A DNA stretch of 64,000 bases. Origin: Heterodera schachtii. Lineage: Eukaryota > Nematoda > Chromadorea > Rhabditida > Heteroderidae. Positions within the stretch are counted from its first letter, which is position 1. Every line of letters starts with the position of its first letter. Position numbers and translations under genes: made by a program. Shown here piece by piece: positions 23,250-32,843 of this stretch. The stretch spans positions 822,262 through 886,261 of the forward strand of contig SIJG01000015.1 of the NCBI GenBank assembly GCA_023374025.1. Reading direction: 5' to 3'. The notes below the pieces were generated by a model that was given only the letters and a program-made list of their open reading frames with translations, was not told where the DNA came from and searched no databases.

Positions 23250-24015
23250 TAAAAAGAAGAAAAGGCCTTTCCCAAGGGTCAACGGGAGCAAATGTGGCAA
23301 AAAGTCTTCATGGACAGCCCAATAATCCAATCTTTCTTTTCCACGTACAGCATATAGCATCAGAATGCCCCTTTGAATTTTCCCTTTGGTTATGGATAAT
23401 GCCAGTTTCCAAAATCATTGCGCATAAGTCGGTAATGCAAAAATCTGAGATATTGTAAATTCGATCATTCACATTTTTCCTTTCATCCTTCACATTTCAT
23501 AAGCAAAGGTTTAATTACCCAAGTTTGAGATGGAACAATAAAGATATTTCATGGTTAATATTTGGACTACTACGATCCTGGGAATGGCCAGCCCGTTTCA
23601 CTATATGTAGGAATTTCAGGGCATTTCAGCTTCATTTGGATTCTCAATCGTATCAAAGTCTTTAACCAAATCCGTACAGCCAAATCATTGTCTCTGTATG
23701 TTTTTTCCTTTCTCGAATTCTTATCCCCTGACTTGGTTCCAACAAATGAACCCTTCTTGGGCACGTTGTTTGTGCGTCCCAGGTTATTAAGAACGCTTTC
23801 ATGATGATTCCATCTGTTAATCGGAAACATCGGGGTCTTCCAGCATTTATGAGGAGCTTTTACAAGATTTTCCCTTTGAACTTCGTGTTAGAAAAAATTC
23901 AAAGGCAGATCTCGGCATCCTGATGCTATATGCTGTACGTGGAGAAGAAAGATTGGATTATTTGGCTGTCCTTGAAGACTTTTTGCCACATTTGCTTAAA
24001 TTTGAATTATGAACT
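23250..24015 (+). other. Insert with inverted ends and gene-fragment-like C-terminus
   Basis: The ends are inverted copies. 23285-23400 pairs with 23880-24000, sharing AAATGTGGCAAAAAGTCTTC, AATAATCCAATCTTTCTT and CACGTACAGCATATAGCATC. On the plus strand near 23840-24010 an open segment encodes ELLQDFPFELRVRKNSKA followed by LEDFLPHLLKFEL and a TGA. This reads like a natural C-terminus of a gene I do not recognise. The segment has no mirror in the right arm. Confidence 0.45.
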
Positions 24016-24999
24016 TATTTAAAAAAAGTAAATCAATATTTCAAGCTTTTAAGCATTCATTAATTAATGACCATATGTATCGCCATGAGCAGTTGGCCAA
24101 AGAAAGTGGCCACCGCATAAATAGTCATTTTGCGCTCAATGGCCGCATCTTGGCCATTTTTTTGATAATAGCTGCGCATTTTGTAGGCCAAAAGGGTGGC
24201 TAAGTTCAGCAAAAGGCAAACAATGACAAAAATAACGGCTGAGAAAGCGGCGATTTCGCTGTTATTTATCTCCTAAAAGGAAATTTAGATAAATTAAATT
24301 TAAAAAGAAAATTAACATTACATTTGTGGTCTTATGATCGTCAATTGTGAAGGTGACATTATCATTTTGGATATGGATGTACATGTCCAAACCGAAATTT
24401 GGGGCGGTGAAAGGCAGCGGAAGGATCAAAGAGAAAGCGACAACAAAGGGCAGGCCGACACGCCATAACTAAATTAATTAGGGAATTTAAAAACAATATT
24501 TAAATTGGCTAAATAATACTCTTTCGTAGTTAATCAGGAACAAAATGGCGCTTAATCGATTTAGTAGCAAAAAAGCGGTCAACAAATTCTCCAAATGAAA
24601 AGCGTAAAAATAAATAAAATACAGAAATGCTAGTAAAATGCGCGGAACTTTGAGGTAAATGGGCAGTAAAAGGCCAATTTTGCAAAAACGAAGGGCCAAA
24701 AAGGTGAAAATATAGTTGATCAAACTCTGAAAAATTAATAATCAAATTAATTAATTATTGGCCTTTTATTAATTGCCAATTTTGATTATGTTCTTACTGA
24801 AATTGCACGGATAATAACGAGGATGAAAAACGGGGAAGAAAAATGTTTGAAGTTGGTGACAATGGCCAGCAACAGCGAGCAGTACAGCACGGCAGACGGA
24901 ATGCCAATGGCCAAAGCGAAGAAAAGAGGGCACAAATTCGAATTTGCCAAAATGGACATGGCGGAGAAGAACGGAGCGGAGACGGAGGAGCCCATTGGG

Positions 25000-26300
25000 G
25001 GAGGCTGAAGTGGTGTAACAGGGGAAAAATATTTTTTAAAAATAAAATTAGAAAATAAATTAATAATGTGGTTAATAAAAAGGCAAAAAAAAACAAGAAA
25101 GCCCCCAAAGAGATTATTTAAAAAATATATTTAAAATTGTCAAATTTGCATTCCAACAAATTATAATATACAGGCTGATAAATGTTGTAAAACAATTTAC
25201 TTCCAAAAATTTTTTGAATCTATTTATACACTTTACTGCCTTGGGTTTTTAAGAGCCTAAAGCTTTACCTAAAAATATTACCCGAAGTATAATTTTTCAA
25301 AAATTTTTTTTATAAATTTTTGAAAAATTTTGTACGCTTAGCCAATTGGACGTTTTGCCTTTGTACGTTTCCCACGCAATCGTTTTATTTAATGGGTCCG
25401 TCTGGCAATTAGCATTTGAAAAAGGTCAACATAATAGGACAATGCTTCTCACTGATGATAAATTCAAAGACGAAACATTTTAATATTCTCAGCTAAAACA
25501 ATTTTCATTAATTTTTTTCTTTTTTCCCCATTTTGCACGCGATTTTGTTGTGTATTAATTAATTGAAGAAACTTTGTTGTTGCATTTTGTCTTCATTTTC
25601 AAATTCTTAGAAATGTACGATGAAATCCACTGGCAAAAAATTAAATGTGAGATTTAATTAATAAAATTAAAACAACAAAAATTGTGAATTTTGGGAAATG
25701 TATGAAAATTTGTTGGTTTTGATTTTCAAAAATTTATTTTCACTTATTTATCCTTTTACCCAAAAATATTTACAAATATCACACAATAAAAATGAAGTGG
25801 ACCTGTCAACTATTAAATGAAATTCTACCAAATTTTGGTTAAAGTAAAATATTTTATGCTTTGACACCTTTTGCCAAGGCTTATTTTCTAAGGTTTTGGG
25901 AAAACTGGGGGGTCGGGATTGGCCAAGAGCAGAAAAGCCGCGGTAGTAATTTGCTTGGTTTTAAGCTTAAAAATCAATGTTTTTAACAAGGCAAATTTTC
26001 TGCTTTTGAGTTGAATTGTTTAGTTTAACCTTTATGTCTGTCTCATTCTCGGAAAAATCATTTCTAGTCCTCATGTCGTTTTGGTCAATGGCATTTCGTA
26101 AATTACAACTTACCGGGCGGTTCGAAAAGCGGCCTAACCGAAAATCGGGGGTACCGGTTTTTCGGTTTTCGCTTCAAAAAATACACGCCTTAAATGGCAC
26201 CTCGCCGAGAATAGACGTTTTTTAAAAGATAATTTATGCATTTCTCCCAAGAAATGTTTATTTTCACCAAAAATTTTGTTCATTACCAGGGATAGTATTT
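25000..26300. repeat. Proximal part of left inverted arm, no gene
   Basis: The reverse complement matches about 43780-44850. Landmarks are CGGACCCATTAAAnCG, AAATGAAGACAAAATGCAAC and CGCGGCTTTTCTGCTCTTGG/CTCCTGGCC. AT-rich, with no supported frame. The match fades near 26000, just before the retrotransposon. Confidence 0.7.
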
Positions 26301-26339
26301 AAATGTGCTTAAAATTCTGCTATATATTTGATTATCAAT

Positions 26340-27450
26340 TGTCTCAGGATGTCTTGTGTTTAATGGTCGATCGATCATACCCCCATCACTCAGGCACCGT
26401 GTTTTGAAGGCACTTCATTTGGCACATCCAGGAATCGTTCGCATGAAGAATCTCGCGCGAACTCTTGTGTACACTGGCCTTCGATTGACTCAGACATCGA
26501 AGAAATCGTGCGAAAATGCCGTCAATGCCAAGAACCAGCAAAACAGCCACAAAAACAACCGCTAAAACCATGGCCAACAACAACACAAGTTTTTGAACGT
26601 GTTCACATTGACTTGGCAGGACCTTGTAGCGACAGCAACTCGTATTTGGTAATTGTAGATTCATTTTCGAGGTGGCCCGAAGTGTTTATGCTTCGCCACA
26701 CGTCATCACAATATGTCATTGAGCAATTACAATGGCTTTTTGACTGGTTTGGCATTCCAAAAACCTTAGTTTCGGATAATGGTCCTCAATTCACTTCATC
26801 CCATTTTAAAGATTTTTGTGACAGTAACGGCTTTGTCACCTCTTTTCACCACCATACCACGCACAATCAAACGGAGCAGCCGAAAAGTTTGTTGATTTCT
26901 TCAAAAGACAGTTGAAGAAATGCAGTGGGGATAAAAATTGGTTGAAACAATCACTTTTGTCTTATCGCTCCATCCCAATTGCAGTCTTCACAACAGTTAG
27001 ATAAGAAGCATGGGGCCAAAAGGGTAAAGTTTAACATCGGCGACAAGGTGCAACTTGTGAATTATCGTGACGGGAAAACATTGTGGTTATTTGGGGAGGT
27101 TGTTTCCAAAAAGGCATTCGTTCCCCACAAATCGCAAAGAGAATTGTCACTCGCTTTGCAAATGCCATGCGACTCACACAAGTATTGGGCGCTGATCAAA
27201 CATGGCCAAATTTTGATGAAGAGCCCAAGAAGAACAAATAACCGTTCACGCACCAATGAGCGAAATGTCACACCAACTTCACCAGCCGGAAGAAATCACG
27301 ATCAATTGGAACAGAACGAAGAACAAGAACGGAACCAACAGCAAACACCAGTGCTTCGGCGATCATAAAGAGTTCCAAAACGTCCGTTTCCTGAGTCCAG
27401 GCATGACGGGACAACGGCACAATATTCGCCAGTGATTAGACTTTTAAGAG
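26340..27450 (+). pseudogene. Ty3/gypsy integrase region, frameshifted
   Basis: This is the 3' part of a Ty3/gypsy-type LTR retrotransposon polyprotein (integrase). Features in order are a zinc-binding HHCC-like region (HPGIVRMKNLAR, then CRQCQ), the catalytic core with HIDLAGP, VIVDSFSRWPEVF and LVSDNGPQFTS (the first two Asp of the DDE set), and a C-terminal segment with FNIGDKVQLV and WLFGEVV. Integrase inserts element cDNA into the genome. At least two frame changes (near 26475 and 26860) break it, and protease, reverse transcriptase and RNase H are absent, so it is 5'-truncated. A purine-rich tract (AAGAGAGCGAGG) and an LTR follow directly. Confidence 0.85.
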
Positions 27451-27457
27451 AGCGAGG

Positions 27458-27719
27458 TGTTGTGTAGGGCAATCATTGACCTATTATTTATTTACATTTG
27501 TGTGCATTCTTTTTCCTCTTCCAAACATTGTACTCTGTACCCAATCAATAATGCCCTCCCACAGACCAAGTGCATGAATACCCGTCACTTCTTCTCTCCC
27601 TCGTCTCTTCTGCCATTCATTATTCAAACTCATTTTCTCCTCCGACTTCTCTCATCACTTCTTTATTCTTTTTTATTTATTGTTGTGTGTCAAAATAAAG
27701 ATTTTACAAAGACACAACA
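27458..27719 (+). mobile_element. 3' LTR of Ty3/gypsy element
   Basis: The 262-bp LTR begins TGTTGTGT and ends ACACAACA, a perfect 8-bp terminal inverted repeat with canonical TG..CA ends. It lies immediately after a polypurine tract and shortly after integrase. An AATAAAG polyadenylation-like signal sits near 27694. No second copy (5' LTR) is seen in the window. Confidence 0.8.
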
Positions 27720-28434
27720 GAAGGAAAAATTAAATGGTAAGGCAAAGTGAAATGGTAAAGAAAAAAAACCAAAAGGCAAGAACAGAATGGGAAAAGTCAA
27801 GAGTGATGGCGCGTAGGTAGAGCAAAAATGGCGAAGTGCAGGAAAAACGAGAAGAGTAAACCGAGACGAGCATCTTCCTTTATTTTTCGGCAAAACGGGA
27901 TGGGCGGGCCACAGGGTTTGGGTGACTGGTGGTAGGCGGGCAATGCTGATTGGTGGGCCAAGCGATGGGTGTGCCACCGTGTCCGGGTGAGCAACATGCA
28001 ACAGATGGACGGACATTCCACAACGGAGAGCTGTTGGGAATTTTTATAATATTAAGGACTGAATTGTCAAAAAATTTGCTAAAGACAATATGCCAAATAT
28101 TATAGCAATCCTAGTTCAGTTCTCATCCAAAGTAAAAAAAAATGGAAAATTTGTCCGATCGTTAAAAAATCAAAACCGAATTTATGGTTACCGGTAGGCA
28201 CATTTTCAAAGTTACTTTTTTCAGAACGGCACAAAAATTTGCAACTTTTTAAACTTTCCGAGTGCGCCTTTGTCATTTTTATTGTACCAATTTATCTTTT
28301 AAAAGTGAATAAAATGCACGTTTCGAACAATTCCTAGAAGAATTGGTTAGAAAAAATTTACGGAGAATGAAAAAAATGTCAATTAAAACGGAAAAAAACG
28401 ATCAAAGAAAATAATTCATCGGCAAATAGAAAAA
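27720..28434. repeat. Spacer mirrored at 54500-54930; no gene
   Basis: From about 28020 on, the reverse complement matches 54500-54930. Landmarks are TTTATGGTTACCGGT, GCACATTTTCAAAGTTACTT, AACTTTCCGAGTGCGCCTTT and AAATGCACGTTTCGAACAAT. 27720-28020 has no visible feature beyond a GC-rich patch. Confidence 0.75.
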
Positions 28435-28435
28435 T

Positions 28436-29210
28436 TTATAAAAATTCATGTTTTTTCCATCTATAAAGAGTTGCTAATGAGATTTTCAAAAATCCAGCAA
28501 TTTCCTTATCATTCAAAGACGGATTTGCTTTCTTCATTTTCAAATATTCATTCATTTTGCTCATTTTTTCGTCTTTCAAATGAAATCCTAAAGAAAGAAA
28601 ATAATTAATATTAAATTTAAAATAAAAAAAATTTACTATTGCTCAATTTAATGCCAAATTCCTTTTTCCATTTTCTTAATGTGTCTTCGCCAATGCCAAA
28701 CGTTTTCGCGAATTGTTTCTGTTTTCTATTTTTGTACATTCTTTTAAATTCATGAATTCGTTCAATAAATTCCTGCTTTTTCATTTCATAATAATTTTTA
28801 TCTTTTATTAAATTTAATCCTAATTCTTTTTTCCATTTATAAATTTTCGGTCGACTAATTCCCAATTTTTTCGCAATTTTTTGCTCAATTTTAGCCCGGT
28901 TTTTTGAAGAATATTTCCCCATTTTCTTCATTCCTTCTTTTATTGCGTGAAATTTTTGAATAATGTCGTATTTTTGTTGATCATTGAATTGTTCGTTGTT
29001 CTGATCATTGCCAATTGAATCTTCCAAATTTAATTCATTTTGATCATTTTGCCAATTTGAATTTTGATCAATTGCCCATCCTTGGCCAAATATTTCAGCA
29101 AAAGTCGGCTGAATTTTTGTTTTCTTTTCACATAAATTATCAACTGAGAAAGTTTTGTCGGTTGAACTTATTATGAGTAAAAAGCCAAAAATTAAAATAA
29201 CAAATTCCAT
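28436..29210 (-). CDS. Secreted multi-HTH family protein, copy D (intact)
   Basis: Complement(join(28436..28587,28637..29210)) with a 49-bp phase-1 intron gives 241 residues. It has a class-I leader MEFVILIFGFLLIISSTDK with a hydrophobic core, then FAEIFGQGW, DQNSNWQNDQNELN and an acidic Asn-rich linker. HTH unit 1 has KKLGISRPKIYKWKK, unit 2 AKTFGIGEDTLRKWKK and unit 3 (exon 2) KANPSLNDKEIAGFLKI, ending YRWKKHEFL. The basic segments around the HTH units could act as nuclear-localisation signals (inference). The class-I upstream module lies at 29400-29495. The mirror copy O (53723-54499) is nearly identical but has a nonsense codon. The family is unrecognised; it could also be a domesticated transposase fragment. 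Confidence 0.8.
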
Positions 29211-29399
29211 TTCTAAAATATTTAGATTTTTAAAGATTAAAAATAAAGAAGGGAATATTTAATAAAAAGAAAATTTAATAAACATTTTTTTATTTACACT
29301 TTTTTTATAATTATTTTTATGGAAGGGATAAGTAAGAAAAAATATTATAATTATAGTCAAAAAATTTTTCTTCTTTTCACAATATTTTAATTTTTTGTA

Positions 29400-29495
29400 A
29401 ATCATTTGATTTTACGTAAATATGAAAAAAAGGAAACGCCAAAAATTTGCCATTGTATCACTGAAAACATCATTAGAAGAGTAGAAAAATTTAGT
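29400..29495 (-). promoter_or_regulatory. Class-I upstream module of copy D
   Basis: The same block as upstream of B, F, L, O and Q: toward the gene TCTACT, TGATG, AATGGCAAAT, GGCGTTTCC and TTACGTAAAATCAAATG. It lies 190-285 bp before the ATG. Confidence 0.45.
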
Positions 29496-29559
29496 AAATA
29501 ATAATTTTTATATTTTTTATTTTAAAAAAGTATAATTTTCTCCCTGTTACAGCATATTT

Positions 29560-30200
29560 CATCCTCCAAATTTTTGTTGATGAGCACAACAATCGCTTTT
29601 CATATCGGCACGGCACTCTGGCTACGCTTCCTTCTCGCGTACTTTTGTTTGGGATCCGTCCGCCCTTCCCCCCACGAAAAACGTGTGCCAGCCCAGCAAT
29701 TAAGTGCCACCCACTCAGCCGGCGCCAATAGGATAAGTTTGTGTACCGGGGAATTGGACTCAGTCGGGACTCACAAACACACACGCGTCCTCAAAAATGC
29801 ATTGTGCTTTCGGCACAAATTCCCGGCATTATCACTGACTGATTACTCGAGTGCCCGTAGTTTCTTTGGTGCCCTTATTTGTTTGGTGCTAATTCTCCCC
29901 TCCAGGCATTCGTTTGTCTGTCCTTTTGTGTGTGTCATGCGGTCCCGTCCAATAACCTAAAGATTTATGTTTTTGGACCTTCAACTTCGGGCAAGTTAGG
30001 AAAACATTCTTACCGATTTGTGGTCCTTGTGGATTGGTACCGTAGCATTTGTCCCCGTCAAAATGGGCGAAATGGATGAATGCCAACGAATGAATGTGTG
30101 GGTGGGTGGCACAACCAATGCGAGTGTTTCCGGTTATGGCACTTCAGCTGGCTGGCGGACGCCACGCCTCTCCCAGCGCCGGCAGAGCAAAAAAAAATGA
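29560..30200 (+). repeat. Compound dispersed repeat (copy 2)
   Basis: Mirrored at 55780-56430 and similar to 16430-17595. It opens with a TTTTTGTTGATGAGCACAAC phrase shared with chemoreceptor exon 5, so the repeat was joined to a receptor fragment. Open frames are short or broken. Confidence 0.75.
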
Positions 30201-30333
30201 GGAAAAAACCAAAAATTAAAAAAATTAATCATTGAAAAAAGAGAAATTGCAAATTAAATTTTTAAAACAAAAATACAGATAATGCCAAAATACACATAAA
30301 GTGAATACAAAGAATAATAGAAAATATAACAAT

Positions 30334-30961
30334 TTAACGGTCATTTTGTTGTTTTCTTTTCCAATCATTTAGAGTGCTGCGGTTGATTTTTAAAAATTCA
30401 ACAATTTCTTTTGACTCAACGACGGGTTTTCTTTCTTTATTTTATAATAAACATTCATTTTGCTCATTTTTCTTCATTCGAATGGTATTCTTAAGATGAT
30501 AATTAAATAATATTAAAATTAATTTTAAAAAATTTACTTTTGCTCGATTTTATGCCAAATTCCTTTTTCCATTTATGGAATTGCTTCTTTTTCTTTTCAT
30601 AATAATTCTTTTTGTTTATATTTAATTCTTTTTCCATTTGTAAATTTTTGGTCGACAAATTCTCAATTTTTCTGCAATTTTTTGCTCAATTTTATTCCAA
30701 ATTTTTGCTGAATATTTCCCTCTTTTCTTAATTAATTTCGTGTTTGTTGATCACTGAATTGGTCATTGTTCAGATCATTGCCAATTAAATCATTTTGATC
30801 ATTTTGCCAATTTAAGTTTTGATTAATTTCCCATCTTTGGCCAAATATTTCAGCAAAAGTTGGCCTTTTTTTCATTTTTTTTACACAAATTATAAACAGA
30901 CAATGTTCTGTCAGTTGAACTGATACGAATAATAACACAACAATTAAAATACCAAATCCAT
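30334..30961 (-). pseudogene. Multi-HTH family, copy E (degenerate)
   Basis: All family landmarks are recognisable in order on the minus strand: an ATG and leader at 30961, FAEIFGQ-W, a shortened linker, a reduced HTH 1, a large deletion joining to the end of HTH 2, and an exon-2-like unit with SLNDWKRKQQNDR before TAA. Several frameshifts and deletions break it, including an early stop within the leader. It mirrors copy P (55020-55643), which is also degenerate, so the decay largely predates the duplication. Confidence 0.8.
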
Positions 30962-30964
30962 TCT

Positions 30965-31222
30965 ATAAAAATTTATGGTTACCGGTCGGCACATTTTCAA
31001 AGTTACTTTTTTCAGAACGGCACAAAAATTTGCAACTTTTTAAACTTTCCGAGTGCGCCTTTGTCATTTTTATTGTACCAATTTATCTTTTAAAAGTGAA
31101 TAAAATGCACGTTTCGAACAATTCCTAGAAGATTTTGTTAGAAACAATTTACGGAGAATGAAAAAAATGCCAATTAAAACTGAAAAAAACGATCAAAGAA
31201 AATAATTCACGGCAAATAGAAA
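30965..31222. repeat. Second copy of the 28180-28434 spacer
   Basis: A direct repeat of the 3' flank of copy D, sharing TTTATGGTTACCGGT, AACTTTCCGAGTGCGCCTTT and AATAATTCA. It shows that copies D and F arose as tandem units with the flank included. Confidence 0.85.
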
Positions 31223-31225
31223 AAT

Positions 31226-31997
31226 TTATAAAAATTCATGTTTTTTCCATCTATAAAGAGTTGCTAATGAGATTTTCAAAAATCCAGCAATTTCCTTATC
31301 ATTCAAAGACGGATTTGCTTTCTTCATTTTCAAATATTCATTCATTTTGCTCATTTTTTCTTCATTCAAATGAAATCCTAAAGATAAGAAAATAATTTAT
31401 ATTAACTTTAAAATAAAATAAAAATTTACTTTTGCTCAATTTTATGCCAAATTCCTTTTTCCATTTTCTCAATGTTGTTTCGCCAATGCCCAATTCTTTC
31501 GCAAATTGTTTCTGTTTTCCTTTTTCGGACGTTCTTTTAAATTCATCAATTCGTTCAACAAATTCCTGCTTTTTCATTTCATAATAATTTTTATTATTTC
31601 TTATATTTAGTCCAAATTCTTTTTTCCATTTATAAATTTGTCTTCGACAAATTCCCAATTTTTCTGCAACTTTTCTTTCAATTTTATTACAAATTTTTGC
31701 CGAATATTTCCCCCTTTTCTTAATTGCTTCTTTTATTGCATGGAATTTGTGAACAATTACACATTTTTGCTGATCATTGTCATTGTTTTGATCATTGCCA
31801 ATTGAATCTTCTAAATTTAATTCATTTTGATCATTTTGCCAATTTGAATTTTGATCAATTGCCCATCCTTGGCCAAATATTTCAGCAAAAGTCGGCTGAA
31901 TTTTTGTTTTCTTTTCACATAAATTATCAACTGAGAAAGTTTTGTCGGTTGAATTCATTATGAATAATAATACAAAAATTAAAATAACAAATTCCAT
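31226..31997 (-). CDS. Secreted multi-HTH family protein, copy F (intact)
   Basis: Complement(join(31226..31377,31430..31997)) with a 52-bp phase-1 intron gives 239 residues. It has a class-I signal peptide (MEFVILIFVLLFIMNS), then FAEIFGQGW, a linker two residues shorter than in D, HTH 1 with EKLGICRRQIYKWKK, HTH 2 with AKELGIGETTLRKWKK, and HTH 3 in exon 2, nearly identical to D (KANPSLNDKEIAGFLKI). The start ATG matches paralogues, and the upstream module lies at 32080-32165. The leader is shared with copy Q (56730-57503), whose exon 2 instead resembles that of H. This suggests exon shuffling or gene conversion between copies. Confidence 0.8.
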
Positions 31998-32079
31998 TTC
32001 TAAAATAAGGAATAAAAAATATTATAAATCATCGTCAGAAAAAATTTCTTCTTTTTACAATATTTTAATTTTTGTAAAT

Positions 32080-32165
32080 CATTTGATTTTACCTAAATAT
32101 GAAAAAAAGGAAACGCCATTAATTTGCCATTTTATCACTGAAAACATCATCAGAAGAGTAGAAAT
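32080..32165 (-). promoter_or_regulatory. Class-I upstream module of copy F
   Basis: The block TCTACTCT, TGATGATG, AAATGGCAAATTAATGGCG, TTTCC and AAAATCAAATG in the minus sense, as upstream of the other class-I copies. Confidence 0.45.
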
Positions 32166-32296
32166 ATTATTAAAAAAAGAGTATATTAATTTATTTTGTG
32201 CGTTAAATTATCTTCTTCACTTTTAATAAATAATAATTTTTTATTTTAAAAAAAGTTATAATTTTCTCCCTGTTACAGCATATTTCATCCTCCAAA

Positions 32297-32609
32297 TTTT
32301 TGTTGACGAGCACAACAATCGCTTTTCCTATGTCCAAGCATGGTTCAGTGACTCATCGGAGCAAAATGAGATCCTTTTTTTCGCAAATTTGAACCAGTAC
32401 CCGTGGGTAAATGACCTTTCCACGGTGGTCATCCCAGCCTGGTAAAAAAACAAAAAAGACCAAATGTTTAATATATTTTTTTCTTTTTCAGGTTGTTGTT
32501 GTGGGCTTCGTCAAAAGTGCGCGAAATCATTGCAAAAAAAATTGAAATTTACGAACAGAAAACCAAGGAATACAATACGTATTCACCAGATTATCAGGGT
32601 TTCTTGTAA
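32297..32609 (+). pseudogene. Srg-like chemoreceptor 3' fragment
   Basis: A third copy of the last two receptor exons: 32297-32441 (FVDEHNNRFSYVQAW, WVNDLSTVVIPAW) and 32492-32609 (LLLWASSKVREIIAKK, then a tail ending DYQGFL and TAA), joined by a 50-bp GT..AG intron. No upstream exons are present, so it is a truncated copy. Its tail reads in a different frame from the two longer copies because of an extra A in an A-run, which raises the question of which tail is ancestral. Confidence 0.75.
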
Positions 32610-32644
32610 ATGAATATAAAGAGAATACCGGGCAAAATAAATGG

Positions 32645-32840
32645 CAGGCCACCAAGTTTTTTTAATGACCCGGAAAATTTGGGGGAAAATTTTTCGGGTT
32701 AGGGTTTTCAAATGATCAAAGAAATTTGAGAAAAAGCATTCATGTAAATGAATATAAAGAAAATATTAGGGAAATAAATGGCATTGACACATTTAATGGC
32801 ATTTGTAAAGCGTGGTATAAAACATAACTGTGCTGCAAGA
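32645..32840 (+). repeat. Dispersed repeat, copy 2 (copy 1 at 13650-13845)
   Basis: Shares AATGATCAAAGAAATTTG, GTAAATGAATATAA and GGCATTTGTAAAGCGTGG with copy 1. It ends where the nested transposon at 32844 begins. Confidence 0.75.
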
Positions 32841-32843
32841 GAT

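Larger units (their letters stand above)
21993..24995 (-). pseudogene. Srg-like chemoreceptor, left arm (disrupted)
   Basis: The exon structure matches the right-arm gene: 24995-24798, 24726-24520, 24468-24322, 24272-about 24046, then 22372-22203 and 22140-21993, all with GT..AG borders. Exon sizes 198, 207, 147, 170 and 148 are identical to the right copy. Transmembrane-like segments in order include PLFFALAIGIPSAVLYC, a FAFLYFIYFYAF-type TM3 and VIFVIVCLLLNLATLLAY. The gene is broken in exon 4, where a 4-bp TTAA-type insertion at about 24060 gives a stop directly after MAIHMVIN. About 1.6 kb of foreign DNA (a hAT-like MITE, a CGACATTTGAGGAC array and another insert) separates exon 4 from exon 5. 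Part of exon 4 and its intron is duplicated on both sides of the insert. Confidence 0.75.
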
